DNA of 49,310 nt from Methanobacteriota archaeon (GCA_029547605.1 JAKPPB010000071.1:1-49310); one strand, 5' to 3'. Shown: positions 1 to 8,609, counted from the stretch's first letter. Translations and numbers: made by a program. Notes: generated from the sequence alone by a model not told the origin.

Positions 1-90
1 TCCTAAGATCGATTCGAAAAATTGGGTCTGGGCATCAATTTTATCAATCAGCGCTACATTACCTAATGAGAAGGTTACGTTTTTTGTCAT
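1..90 (-). CDS. Partial transposase-like ORF, N-terminus only (left copy)
   Basis: An ATG at 90-88 on the minus strand opens 30 codons that run off the window. The product begins MTKNVTFSLGNVALIDKID and continues with a QTQFFESIL-like stretch. The same ORF starts at 49222 on the plus strand in the inverted copy. A short outward ORF inside a perfectly repeated contig end is what the 5' end of an IS transposase would look like. I cannot name the IS family from 30 residues; an IS4/IS1634-like DDE transposase is only a guess. Confidence 0.55.
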   Translation of the reverse strand, partial: MTKNVTFSLGNVALIDKIDAQTQFFESILG

Positions 91-141
91 GAAATTCTGT
101 AAACGTTACCTTCTCATCCTTCTTCTGGCGAAGTCAGGTTA
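2..141. repeat. Left copy of 140-bp inverted terminal repeat (insertion-sequence end)
   Basis: Bases 2-141 are the exact reverse complement of 49171-49310; identity stops sharply at 142 versus 49170. Each copy holds the 5' leader and first codons of an outward-reading ORF, so these look like the same end of one insertion sequence present on both sides of the window. The 140-bp length equals k-1 for an assembler run at k=141, so the contig probably stops here because the assembly graph branches in a repeat. The inner edge (141/142) is the informative junction. Confidence 0.85.
66..117 (-). promoter_or_regulatory. Hairpin enclosing the transposase start codon (left copy)
   Basis: Arms 66-82 and 101-117 form a 17-bp stem with a single mismatch, and the start codon (88-90) lies in the loop. 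In the transcript this would place the leader and the early codons in one foldback. It could limit translation or terminate read-through into the element, as known for some IS transposases. That role is inference; the inverted repeat is directly visible and is repeated at 49195-49246. Confidence 0.5.
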
Positions 142-158
142 AAAAGAATCGTCCATAA

Positions 159-203
159 CCCCTCACACATTTACAACAAGTGTGAAGAGAGGGGTCTTTT
201 CTT
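159..203 (+). terminator. Bulged hairpin followed by a T-rich tract
   Basis: TCACAC (163-168) pairs with GTGTGA (180-185), and CCCC (159-162) can pair with GGGG (191-194) across a 5-nt bulge. A tcttttctt tract follows. It resembles a terminator for plus-strand transcripts near the IS junction. No plus-strand gene reads into it within the window, so its role is unclear. Confidence 0.3.
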
Positions 204-345
204 ACAGGGTGAAAAGAATATTTCCCAAGGTGGGATTCTGTTATTCTCGGTCAGGGTTCCTGAAGGTATAGACCCCACCGGATTACCCACTGAATATAAA
301 TACCACACAATAAAGGGTCATCATCAACAGGATTCAGGCACCTCC

Positions 346-831
346 TCAAGTTTCAGGATTTCTGGGGAGTATCGTCTTGAGGAATGCGATTCCTTCCGCA
401 CCCTGGCTCACTATAGCCTGAAGTGCCCTATCAAGGTCCTTTACACAGAAGTCGGAATAAAATGGATAGATATACCTGGAAAGGGTGAATCCCACCACCT
501 TCCCATTTTCCATGATCCGTGAAAAGCCGGTGAGAGGTGAGGTGAATGCTTTAGTGAGCTCGAAGATGAAATGCTGATCCTTCTTTTCATAATACTCGTT
601 CAGTGCATCCTGTTCCGGTCCCAAAGGAAGCGTGATCTGGAATGCAACGATGAAATACCACTTTCCTTTCTGGTTCTCTATAAGAATTGGATAATCACCG
701 AATTTTACCCAGAATCCACGGAACTCTCCCTCGTCGAACTCTTTGACAATGGAAACGTCTATCTCCTGCAGGTACTGGCGCAGCTCATTTATCGCCTCTG
801 CATCTTCTTTCCTGGCAACTGCCCCCGCCAT
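346..831 (-). CDS. Conserved-looking hypothetical protein (161 aa)
   Basis: A soluble 161-aa protein with no signal peptide or membrane segment. It opens with an acidic helix (residues ~8-25), followed by strands rich in aromatics (EFRGFWVKFGDYPILIEN, KWYFIVAFQI), a charged helix and a C-terminal helix; this resembles a small alpha/beta fold like those of archaeal domain-of-unknown-function proteins. I do not recognise the family with certainty. The ATG at 831 has a GAGAGGA ribosome site about 10 nt upstream. A small palindrome (CATGAGA 833-839, TCTCATG 846-852) overlaps that site. It is the gene nearest the left IS. Confidence 0.7.
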   Translation of the reverse strand: MAGAVARKEDAEAINELRQYLQEIDVSIVKEFDEGEFRGFWVKFGDYPILIENQKGKWYFIVAFQITLPLGPEQDALNEYYEKKDQHFIFELTKAFTSPLTGFSRIMENGKVVGFTLSRYIYPFYSDFCVKDLDRALQAIVSQGAEGIAFLKTILPRNPET

Positions 832-1069
832 ACATGAGAATTTCCTCTCATGGGATGTTTAGTCTTTTCCCTTCACGGATCTTCATATGATACAAACCCC
901 ATGGTTCAATTATTATAAATACCGCATACCGCATAACACTCAATGGCGCCAGGAAAGTGCATACCCGCCACCTGACGCCCGGGAAAGGCAGCTTGGCCAT
1001 ACCTGCACGGAATATGGCCCATTCAGCGTCTTATTTCCCGAACGCGAAGATGTAGGAGGTGAACACACA

Positions 1070-1471
1070 TTGGAGTACCTGAACCGGAACCTCATACTGC
1101 CAGGATTCATTCTGATATGCATAGGGATTCTATCCCCGGCAGGAGCTTCACTGGTCACGGATTTCCAGGGAAATTCCGTCTATGACCCGCAGCTGGAATC
1201 CCCCCAACCCCTGGACGATCTCTACTCCTTATGCACCCTATCGTCCCTTCAGAATGAAGGAGATATGACCACGGCTCAAAGCGTGACCGACCATGTCGGT
1301 TCCGTCTCCCTGCCTCGTCCTTACGCACAGGGTACTGTATCTGCCTGGGTGAATCAGAATTCCATGCAGGGGAACGCAAACGGAGTATCTTCTCTGATCG
1401 AGTATCACCAGAAGGTGACCGCATCGGGAAAGATAGAGAAGTTTGTGTTCTCTGTGTCGTGTGTCCTGTAG
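1070..1471 (+). CDS. Small secreted protein, possibly truncated (TTG start)
   Basis: A 133-aa product begins at a TTG at 1070 placed 8 nt after an almost ideal AGGAGGTGA site (1054-1062). The reading frame is open further upstream, but the ribosome site and the signal peptide pick this start. Residues 1-26 (MEYLNRNLILPGFILIC...SPAGA) are a typical Sec signal with a hydrophobic core and an Ala-rich cleavage region. The mature part is polar and Ser/Asn-rich with no motif I know. It ends abruptly after a beta-strand-like segment (KIEKFVFSVSCVL), as if a longer secreted domain had been cut by a frameshift. Function unknown. Confidence 0.6.
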   Translation: MEYLNRNLILPGFILICIGILSPAGASLVTDFQGNSVYDPQLESPQPLDDLYSLCTLSSLQNEGDMTTAQSVTDHVGSVSLPRPYAQGTVSAWVNQNSMQGNANGVSSLIEYHQKVTASGKIEKFVFSVSCVL

Positions 1472-1478
1472 CAGTCAA

Positions 1479-1516
1479 GGAGTCCCCCGCAGGAAACTCC
1501 CACAATACTTTTTTTT
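1479..1516 (+). terminator. Hairpin plus T8 after the secreted-protein gene
   Basis: GGAGT (1479-1483) pairs with ACTCC (1496-1500), and a run of eight T follows at 1509-1516, just after the TAG at 1469-1471. The oligo-T tract is the usual archaeal termination signal; the stem is short. Confidence 0.5.
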
Positions 1517-1580
1517 CACACACATACCCGCCGACATGTCCTACCGTGGCCTGGCTCCAAAGGTCCCGCCATTTTCGAAG

Positions 1581-2741
1581 TCACCCGCAAAATTCCCCGA
1601 TTGTCGTCTGATTTCGATCGAGTTGTGAGAGGGATGAGAGACGAAGGCCTGCAAGCCTGACCCTGTTCTGCGAGATGAGAGGCAGGGCAAGATCCCTTGC
1701 GGCTGAGAGGATTGCCCGGACATCCCTGGTGGGGCACGGAAGCGAGCGTGACCTGCTGAACGTTGCAAAATCTGAAAACCTTATCTTTACGGTGACAGTC
1801 CTGGCATAGAGGTTCCGCTCTGCAAGGTCTTTGCCAAGTTCGCGGGCCATACCTTCGAGCGTCTCCAGTATAACGCTGGGAGAGTCAATATCGGTCTCAA
1901 ATGTCATCTCCCTGCTTATCGACTTGCTATCCGAATGTCCCCTCACCTCAGAATCATCTATCCCTTTTGCCATTTTCTGGAGCGGGACTGCCCATCTTCC
2001 CAATACCCCCATGAGCTGCTGAATATCCGCCTCTGCGAGATCTCCAACGGTGGAGATGCCTCTCTGCACGAGGGCGTCTCCAGTCTTTCTGCCTACTCCG
2101 GGAATCCTGGTTACCGGGAGCGGGTATAGGATTTCCTTTATCAGCCCGGGAGTGATCACGACCAATCCTCCGGGCTTCTGCATGTCGGACGCGATCTTTG
2201 CCACGACCTTTCCCGGGCCAATCCCTATCGAACAGCTGAGTTGCTCAGTGGCGAGGATTTCTTTCTTGATATCCCGTGCGACAAGCTCTGCATCTGCGAA
2301 GTTTTTCAGATATGAGAGATCAAGATATGCTTCGTCTATACTCACCTGCTCGAACTTTTCTGAATACCTACGCAGGACAGCCATTACCCTTTCTGATGCC
2401 CTGGTATACACTGGGAAACGCGGTGGCAGGAATACCGCATTTGGGCAGAGCTGGTATGCATGTGAGATGGGCATCGCGGAACGGACTCCGTACTTCCTGG
2501 CCTCGTAGGAACAGGTGCAGACGACCCCCCTTCCGCTCCCCTCTCTTGGGTCGGCACCGATCACGACCGGCTTCCCCTTGAGATCCGGATGTTCGCGCAC
2601 TTCCACGGACGCATAAAAACTGTCCATGTCCACGTGGAGGATGATGCGGTAATTGTGGCATATTTCTTTGGTCAGGTGCATGCCCGGGTCGGGATCCTGC
2701 AGAATGGGTTCCAGGGGGGTTGAGGGGACGTAGTCGTTCAT
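1581..2741 (-). CDS. dinB: DNA polymerase IV (Y-family translesion polymerase)
   Basis: Y-family DNA polymerase that copies past damaged bases. The 386-aa protein has ~30 residues before the palm start (ILHVDMDSFYASVE), which carries the first catalytic Asp pair. The second acidic motif is SIDEAYLDLS (~residue 140). A helix-hairpin-helix region (residues ~210-235, RIPGVGRKTGDALVQRGI) and the little-finger domain follow. The last residues (QTTIGEFCG) resemble a clamp-binding PIP box, Qxx(hydrophobic)xx(aromatic)(aromatic), with the last aromatic replaced by Cys. The ATG overlaps the TGA of the upstream coiled-coil gene by 4 bp (ATGA), so the two are translationally coupled. Length and motifs fit archaeal Dpo4/Dbh enzymes. 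Confidence 0.95.
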   Translation of the reverse strand: MNDYVPSTPLEPILQDPDPGMHLTKEICHNYRIILHVDMDSFYASVEVREHPDLKGKPVVIGADPREGSGRGVVCTCSYEARKYGVRSAMPISHAYQLCPNAVFLPPRFPVYTRASERVMAVLRRYSEKFEQVSIDEAYLDLSYLKNFADAELVARDIKKEILATEQLSCSIGIGPGKVVAKIASDMQKPGGLVVITPGLIKEILYPLPVTRIPGVGRKTGDALVQRGISTVGDLAEADIQQLMGVLGRWAVPLQKMAKGIDDSEVRGHSDSKSISREMTFETDIDSPSVILETLEGMARELGKDLAERNLYARTVTVKIRFSDFATFSRSRSLPCPTRDVRAILSAARDLALPLISQNRVRLAGLRLSSLSQLDRNQTTIGEFCG

Positions 2742-2968
2742 TCCTTCTGCAGCTCCGGATCGAAGCGAACGGGAGGATCAGCATCCACCAACGAGAGTTT
2801 CTTCCCAAGGTTATTTATTTCAGATTTGAGCTTCATGTTCTCCCTCATCATCTTATTCAGGGTGATGGTAAGGGCTGCATTCTCATTTGCAAGGATTTCG
2901 ATCCTCTGCTCGAGTTTCTCCACGTACTTCTCCAGATCTCCCGGTTCCATAGAGACTGTCCCTGTCAT
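2738..2968 (-). CDS. Small coiled-coil protein coupled to dinB
   Basis: A 76-80-aa acidic protein that is mostly one coiled coil (EKYVEKLEQRIEILANENAALT onward, heptads to about residue 60) with a short charged tail. The frame is open from a TTG at 2980, but a TATA-like AATTATATGA (2991-3000, minus strand) puts transcription start near 2969. I therefore prefer the ATG at 2968 or the one at 2950 (CAGGGA site upstream). Its stop overlaps the dinB start. The helix recalls the N-terminal coils of prefoldin or proteasome-activating ATPases, but nothing else of those families is present. A role as an oligomerising or clamp-side partner of DinB is only a guess. Confidence 0.6.
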   Translation of the reverse strand: MTGTVSMEPGDLEKYVEKLEQRIEILANENAALTITLNKMMRENMKLKSEINNLGKKLSLVDADPPVRFDPELQKE

Positions 2969-2990
2969 CACACATCTCAATGATCAATTC

Positions 2991-3000
2991 TCATATAATT
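2991..3000 (-). promoter_or_regulatory. TATA-like box for the coiled-coil/dinB pair
   Basis: AATTATATGA on the minus strand, 22-32 bp upstream of the first plausible ATG (2968), which is the normal archaeal TATA-to-start distance for a leaderless or short-leader transcript. Confidence 0.4.
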
Positions 3001-3347
3001 TTGCATCAGTCCCGCCTTTTTCCCTCGCCATCCCCACACCCTGGCCAGCGTTAATGAGAAGGAGCCACCCGTCGGGGTTTCCACTGTATGAGCGATAAAA
3101 GAACATCATCTCGAGAACCCGGCACCTGGCCCAGAGATACCATGGGAAGACGCATCGAAAGCTTCAGGAAATGAAGATACCGCCACTTTCACCTTCATCT
3201 TCCAAGCTACACCAGGTGAGAGAGGACCTGAGATCAACGCTGGTGGACAGGTGGGGATATGGGCTTTTGAGCGTACAAATCGTCTGGCAGTCCCGATCCC
3301 TGAAATTACGATATGCTTGTATTGATTCGTATCCATACCTTATTTAC
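3001..3347. other. Intergenic region between divergent genes
   Basis: About 350 bp between the minus-strand coiled-coil/dinB pair and the plus-strand NTF2-like gene. Reading frames are open through parts of it on both strands, but none has a ribosome site or a recognisable product. A weak TATA-like acgatatgc lies near 3309, about 30 bp before the inferred start at 3348. I see no other structure. Confidence 0.4.
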
Positions 3348-3764
3348 ATGAATCCGAGTCATCAGACCTGCCTCCAGGTACTTGATACCCTTGACCTCCT
3401 GGTACGGTACTGGAACCGGGCAGATATCCCCGCAATACTGTCGCACGCTGATCCGGGATGCTCGGGATTCGGTCCGGGAACCGCAAAGCTGTTCCAAGGC
3501 CTCGATCAATTCCAGGTCTTTCTCGAACGGGAAACAGAACATCTGCCCGATCTTCAGCTCTCAAACATCCAGATAGAGGCAACAGGTACCATCAGCTGGG
3601 TATTTGGTACGTTTCATGCCTCTTCCGCGGAGGATTCTTTGCTCAAGGAAGGCAGGTTCACTGCGGTTCTGAAAGGGACAGGTCACGCCTGGGTGCTTGT
3701 CCACCTGCACCTCTCATTCCCCGCGGTCCCTGTGATTTTTAAGAAGAGAGAGAATGGGATTTGA
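3348..3764 (+). CDS. NTF2-like (SnoaL-type) protein
   Basis: A 138-aa protein with the layout of a nuclear-transport-factor-2-like fold. An N-terminal helix (LQVLDTLDLLVRYWNRADI) is followed by a GPGTAKLFQGLDQF loop-helix and then paired beta strands, including SNIQIEATGTISWVFGTF and GRFTAVLKGTGHAWVLVHLHLS. The pattern matches SnoaL_3-type domains, which serve as small-molecule-binding or dimerising modules. The frame opens at 3171, but homology-like sequence begins at the ATG at 3348. No clear ribosome site precedes it, so it may be nearly leaderless. It ends 15 bp from the convergent aguB-aguA fusion. Substrate unknown. Confidence 0.7.
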   Translation: MNPSHQTCLQVLDTLDLLVRYWNRADIPAILSHADPGCSGFGPGTAKLFQGLDQFQVFLERETEHLPDLQLSNIQIEATGTISWVFGTFHASSAEDSLLKEGRFTAVLKGTGHAWVLVHLHLSFPAVPVIFKKRENGI

Positions 3765-3779
3765 AGGCCCGGTCTGCCG

Positions 3780-5684
3780 TCAGGGCGAGGGCAATTGCTG
3801 GCTCACGCAATGGATGGCTCCCATTCCCCTGATCATCTCACTGCATTCGATTCCGACCACCTCCCTTCCCGGGAAGACACCCTTGAGCGTCCTGATTGCG
3901 CGGCCGTCAGCAGGGTCACTGAACGTCGGGACCAGTACGACCCCATTTCCGATGTAGAAATTGGTATAACTCGCCGGGACCGGCTCAGGAAAAGATCGAG
4001 GCATGGGAAGCGGCACTACCCGGAGAGGTGAGCCATCATAGGCAGAAGAACTGCGCAGTATCTCGTAATTCTCCCGGAGGACCTCATGATTTGCGTCCGT
4101 CCTGTCCTCCTCGACGGCGCACACGACGGTTTTTTTGTTGACGAAACGGGCAACGTCATCGACATGGCCATCGGTATCATCGCCTTCTATCCCCCCCTTC
4201 AGCCAGATGAACCTGGATACACCGAGGAAATCCCGGAGCACCTTTTCGATTTGCTCCTTTGAGAGGGATGGGTTCCGGTTTGGATGGAGGAGGCACTGTT
4301 CGGTCGTCATAAGAGTTCCGCGACCGTCGACCTCAATCGACCCCCCCTCAAGCACCATGCCTGGTGTAAATGCAGGGATCTGCAATACCTTTTCCAGGAT
4401 CGACGGGACAATGTCATCGTGTTCCAGTTCCGGGTATTTGCCGCCCCATGCATTGAAATTCCAGTTCACCATTGCAATTTTCGGCTCCCGCTCGTGCACC
4501 AGGAACGTGGGGCCATAATCTCTGAACCATACATCACAATAGGGATGGATATGGTATTTTACCTGGCCGCTGTTGATGCCGCCTGCATCAAGCAACTCCC
4601 GCACGCGCGACCGCATCTCCTGGTCCCTGACAAGGAGATAGACCCGCTCCCGGCCCTGTAGTGCCTGTATTATCTCGAGGTAGGTGCGTTCAACCGAGGG
4701 AAGATCAAAAAACGTCCCATTGTCGTGGGGCCATGAGAGCAGGATTCCCTGGTGAGGTTCCCATTCCGCGGGCATGCGAAAGCCGCAGGCCTTGGGGGTG
4801 TCGCCCTGTGCAAATCCGATACTGCCGGAAAGGATGCCATAAGTCTCAGGCCGCCGGTTCCGGAGAAATCCCCACCCTTCTCGCACGAGTTCATTCAAAG
4901 AGAGGTCTATATCTGCGATCAGCACCTCCTCTCCTCTCCCTGCCTTCGCCACAAGGTTTCCAAAGGCATCGCAGACGAACGATCCCCCGAAGAATGAAAG
5001 TTCCCCCTCTATCCCCACACGGTTCACCGCTGCCAGGTGAACTCCATTTGCAATCGCGTGGCCCCGCTGAACTGTCTGCCATGCATCATGCCAGTCACCC
5101 TCGACGGGGTCCTCCATATTCCGGATTGTACCGAGGGCTGTAGGGTAGAATATGACCTGGGCCCCCATCAGCGATACCGCCCTCGCTGCTTCAGGAAACC
5201 ACTGGTCGTAGCAGATGAGAACCGCCAGACGTCCGAAAGGGGTATCCTCCACCAGATAAGAAGACCCAGGTGAGAAATACTCTTTCTCGTAGTAATACAA
5301 GTCATGCGGGACATGTACCTTGCGGTACACGCCACCCGCTGTGCCGTCCCTGCGGATAATGACCGCTGAGTTATAGAGACGCCCTTCATCTCCCTGTTCG
5401 AAGATGGGCGCGATGATCACGCCGCCATGCTGCTTCGCAAGAAGCCCCAGCACGCGAGTCGTCTCTCCCGGTATCCGCTCTGCATACTGTCTCGCGTCAA
5501 TACCCTGGGCCCTTGGAAAATAAGGCGCGGAAAAGAGCTCCTGGAGGCAGACGACCTGCGCCCCCTTGGAAAAAGCCTCTTTGATCATCGTTCCTGTCTT
5601 CTCCAGGTTCTCCCCAGGATCCTGTCCGGCAGTTGCCTGGACCAGTCCCAGGCGAATGCGGGGTGATCCCTTCGCCGAGTTCAT
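3780..5684 (-). CDS. Fused N-carbamoylputrescine amidase / agmatine deiminase
   Basis: A 634-aa two-enzyme polypeptide for agmatine to putrescine. Residues ~8-290 are a carbon-nitrogen hydrolase (nitrilase superfamily, AguB-like) with the Glu-Lys-Cys triad visible at E49 (CLQELF), K122 (YRKVH) and C158 (LICYDQW). Residues ~300-634 are a porphyromonas-type peptidylarginine-deiminase-fold agmatine deiminase (AguA). Its key positions are D389 (WFRDYGP), the GDDTDGHVDD segment with H507, and the catalytic Cys C626 (GAIHCVSQQ). In most organisms AguA and AguB are separate genes. Here the amidase comes first although it acts second. The linker is short. Start: ATG with an AGAGGG site. Confidence 0.93.
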   Translation of the reverse strand: MNSAKGSPRIRLGLVQATAGQDPGENLEKTGTMIKEAFSKGAQVVCLQELFSAPYFPRAQGIDARQYAERIPGETTRVLGLLAKQHGGVIIAPIFEQGDEGRLYNSAVIIRRDGTAGGVYRKVHVPHDLYYYEKEYFSPGSSYLVEDTPFGRLAVLICYDQWFPEAARAVSLMGAQVIFYPTALGTIRNMEDPVEGDWHDAWQTVQRGHAIANGVHLAAVNRVGIEGELSFFGGSFVCDAFGNLVAKAGRGEEVLIADIDLSLNELVREGWGFLRNRRPETYGILSGSIGFAQGDTPKACGFRMPAEWEPHQGILLSWPHDNGTFFDLPSVERTYLEIIQALQGRERVYLLVRDQEMRSRVRELLDAGGINSGQVKYHIHPYCDVWFRDYGPTFLVHEREPKIAMVNWNFNAWGGKYPELEHDDIVPSILEKVLQIPAFTPGMVLEGGSIEVDGRGTLMTTEQCLLHPNRNPSLSKEQIEKVLRDFLGVSRFIWLKGGIEGDDTDGHVDDVARFVNKKTVVCAVEEDRTDANHEVLRENYEILRSSSAYDGSPLRVVPLPMPRSFPEPVPASYTNFYIGNGVVLVPTFSDPADGRAIRTLKGVFPGREVVGIECSEMIRGMGAIHCVSQQLPSP

Positions 5685-5918
5685 GTGGCCCTCTTTTTTG
5701 GATGGATATTCCTTCGTGGTATCAATTCTTTCTGCATATGCATCCGTTATTCATTTCCCATTCGGCATGAGAACCGCACCCGGGGCTTCACATCAGCACG
5801 GATATGTGACCAGATGGTCCCACGTGTGTTTCATTCTGTATGCGTGCATCACGAAATCAATGATGTGATCCTTTTCATCTTTTATCCCAAAAATCCGGAT
5901 ATGCCGTTTTTATTCCAT

Positions 5919-6998
5919 TCATTCAAAACAACTCCAGTACGGTGAAAGGTTCGCGCGGAGGGCCGCGGCGTGCTCTCTCACCTTTGCATGGGCTGAAGGG
6001 TCCTTTGCTCTCACCAGCCATCCCTGGTAGGCTTCCGGTTCGCGGATATTCGAAAGATCAAGTCCTGCCATCGCGGCAATGATCCCAAGGTTTGTGTATG
6101 GCAGCCCTCCTTCCACGCTGTATCCCCCCTCGAGGACTGCAACCAGCCTCCCCCCGCAGAGCGTTTCAGCCAGGTCAACGGCCTTCTTCATAAGTTCTGC
6201 ATAGCCCCTCGCGGTGAGGGCAAGCCCCGTGAGTGGGTCGGTGAAATGGTTATCCTGACCCGCAGAGATGGCAATCAGGTCAGGGGAAAACTCCCTTGCG
6301 AGTGGAGCAATCACGGAATCAAAGAGGAAATGGTAGCTCTCATCGCCGGTCCCTGCAGGGACTGGCATGTTCGCAGTGAACCCCTCGCCTTCGCCAGACC
6401 CGATCTCGTCAACACTGCCTGATCCCGGGTAAAACGGCCACTGATGAATGGACGTGAAGAGGACAGACGGATCTTCGTAGAAGATCTGCTGGGTTCCGTC
6501 CCCATGGTGCGCGTCCCAGTCAAGGATCATCACTCTTCTCATTCCCTTCTCCTGCACGTGCCGGGTCATGATGGCAATATTGTTGAGGTAGCAGAACCCC
6601 GCACCTGTCCCCTGGCGGGCATGGTGTCCCGGGGGCCTTACCAGGGCAAATGCGTTCACCGCCTCCCCTGAAATCACCGCATCAGCGGCCCGAATGGCTC
6701 CCCCAGCCGCGAGCAACGCGCTGGAGAGGAGACCAGTGGGAACGCTGGTGTCAAAGTCGATGAAACCCCCCCTCTTACTCGCTTCTTCCAGGAAGCAGAG
6801 GTATTCCGGAATATGCACCCGTGCAGCCGCGTCCCATGGGGCTTCTGTGGGTGTGAGGTTCAGTATCAGGGGGTGGTCGAACAGGCCTTCTTCCCTGACC
6901 TGGTCGATGGTGTAAGAGAGCCTCTCACGCCGCTCGGGGTGGTCGCGTGACTGCTCGTGGAGAAGATACCTCTGATGAAATACCAGCGCGGTCCTCAT
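5919..6998 (-). CDS. Histone-deacetylase-family hydrolase
   Basis: A 359-aa zinc hydrolase of the HDAC/acetylpolyamine amidohydrolase superfamily. Visible family motifs are RPPGHHA (catalytic His pair), DWDAHHGDG (zinc Asp and His), SAGQDNHFTDP (zinc Asp; the usual Tyr of SAGYD is Gln here) and LEGGYS (transition-state Tyr). The frame is open to 7172, but the true ATG is at 6998, where it overlaps the TGA of the upstream hydantoinase-like gene (ATGA). Proteins of this family remove acetyl groups from lysines, polyamines or small molecules. Nearby polyamine genes (agmatine pathway, 235 bp downstream) make an acetylpolyamine or related amide a reasonable but unproven substrate. Confidence 0.92.
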   Translation of the reverse strand: MRTALVFHQRYLLHEQSRDHPERRERLSYTIDQVREEGLFDHPLILNLTPTEAPWDAAARVHIPEYLCFLEEASKRGGFIDFDTSVPTGLLSSALLAAGGAIRAADAVISGEAVNAFALVRPPGHHARQGTGAGFCYLNNIAIMTRHVQEKGMRRVMILDWDAHHGDGTQQIFYEDPSVLFTSIHQWPFYPGSGSVDEIGSGEGEGFTANMPVPAGTGDESYHFLFDSVIAPLAREFSPDLIAISAGQDNHFTDPLTGLALTARGYAELMKKAVDLAETLCGGRLVAVLEGGYSVEGGLPYTNLGIIAAMAGLDLSNIREPEAYQGWLVRAKDPSAHAKVREHAAALRANLSPYWSCFE

Positions 6999-8437
6999 GG
7001 CGCCTCCGCAGTGATGCCCGGGGCGATCTGGACCACCACGTCCGCGATGCGTGCGCTCCTGTAAGTACCCCTGATGACATCGTAGGAATGGAAGAAAAGC
7101 ACCTGCACGTCCTCTACGTCGCGTGGATCTGCCCCTGCTGCGAGCGCCCTTTGCTGCACTTCTTCCTTGCACCGATCAAGCACTGCCTCCTCATCTCCCA
7201 TCTTCCGCAGTTCCTGTGGCTCACCATTGAAGACCACACAGCCCCGACCCGAATCGAACCTCGCGTGAAGAGTGAGGCTTACGCGGGAGATCGCCACCCC
7301 CACGGCATTCGCACAGTCCCAATGTGGAGGGATTGTGACAGAAGTCCCTGTGCGGCGCGCGATCTCAGGCACCAGGAACGGTGCGAGATAGCCGGTACCG
7401 ACAAGTCTCCGTGCACCATGCATGGCGACAGCCTGAGATACGAGGGAATAATACTCTTCCAATGCCTCAAAAGCGATAAGAGGGGTAATTTTTCGGGATG
7501 CCATGGCATCCCCTATCCCGCAACCTGTTACGTTCAGCGCGTCGGTGAGGGTTGGACGTTCTCCCCCGAATGCGATGGCATTTCCCACCCGTGTGGGACA
7601 AAGCCTCTCTTCTATCAACGAATCACCACCATACGGGATAGATTGTGCGGCGACCGCGGTCGTGACGGTTCTCTCGTTCTCTGAAACGATGGTCTCCATC
7701 ACGGGCCTGCCTCCGGAAAGGGGGACCAGGTCCGTCGTGGTTCCCCCAACGTCCACCACCAGGCACTCCGCGATTCCACTCAGATAGAATGCCCCGAGTG
7801 CAACCGCTGCCGCACTCGAACGATACAGGACTGAAGGATTCCTGACCGCGTGGTCAGGTGGAATGAGGCCCGCGTCACCCTTGAAGAAGAAAAAATCGCG
7901 ATATTCTGCTCCGATCTCTTTTGTGAGGAGAGTGACTGTCTCCATGAGCTGGGCATTCAGCCTTGTGGTTGCCACTCTCGCTGGAAAGTTGAGGGTACCG
8001 AGATGATGACTGACCGCGATCTTCTCCGCGGTATAGTAGTGCAGGGCACGCGCAGCCACTTCCTGCTCGAGTGAAGGGTTCCTCACCGAGAACTTACCGG
8101 CGATGGCGAGGACGTCGCCGCGGACAGCAAGCGCCACGTCGACTTCTTCGAGATCAATACTCTCAACGACCTCACCCCTGTGGTTGACTGCACCGCGGAT
8201 GCTGCCTGGCCATGAGAGGCCGGGGCCGGGGATAAGGATTGTCTGCACTTTCATGGGGGGACCGGCCAACACCCTGTTGAGGGGAGTCGACGTACTCACC
8301 GCGAGTCGCCCCGGCCTGCGGATGCGGCCCAGAACCTGACGGACACCAAGGGTATTAGGGACTTTTACTGAGGTGACCTCATGGTCCACCATGGCAATGT
8401 CTGTATTGGTCCCGCCGACGTCCATACCAATGAGCAT
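6995..8437 (-). CDS. Hydantoinase/oxoprolinase-family (HyuA-like) protein
   Basis: A 480-aa protein with the actin-like ATPase architecture of the N-methylhydantoinase A / 5-oxoprolinase family. The phosphate-1 loop is MLIGMDVGGTNTD at the N-terminus and the second phosphate loop is VVDVGGTTTDLVPL (~residue 240). Most family members are ~650-700 aa, so this is a short version lacking part of the C-terminal region; short forms are common in methanogens. An ideal GGGTGATC ribosome site lies 7 nt before the ATG. The TGA overlaps the deacetylase ATG, so both should be made together. ATP-dependent opening of a cyclic amide is the family reaction; the substrate is unknown. Confidence 0.88.
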   Translation of the reverse strand: MLIGMDVGGTNTDIAMVDHEVTSVKVPNTLGVRQVLGRIRRPGRLAVSTSTPLNRVLAGPPMKVQTILIPGPGLSWPGSIRGAVNHRGEVVESIDLEEVDVALAVRGDVLAIAGKFSVRNPSLEQEVAARALHYYTAEKIAVSHHLGTLNFPARVATTRLNAQLMETVTLLTKEIGAEYRDFFFFKGDAGLIPPDHAVRNPSVLYRSSAAAVALGAFYLSGIAECLVVDVGGTTTDLVPLSGGRPVMETIVSENERTVTTAVAAQSIPYGGDSLIEERLCPTRVGNAIAFGGERPTLTDALNVTGCGIGDAMASRKITPLIAFEALEEYYSLVSQAVAMHGARRLVGTGYLAPFLVPEIARRTGTSVTIPPHWDCANAVGVAISRVSLTLHARFDSGRGCVVFNGEPQELRKMGDEEAVLDRCKEEVQQRALAAGADPRDVEDVQVLFFHSYDVIRGTYRSARIADVVVQIAPGITAEAP

Positions 8438-8609
8438 TGCGACAGATCACCCTTCACCACTCGTTCCGCATCCCATTCAAAAATAATCTTTGGAATATAT
8501 TTTCAGGATCTTGGAACCATTTTTGACCTGTTGTGCCGGCATTTCCCGGTGCCCTTCCAGTGGGGCAGAGGAACGCCCTCATTTGCATCCTTACCCGGGT
8601 AAACACTTG

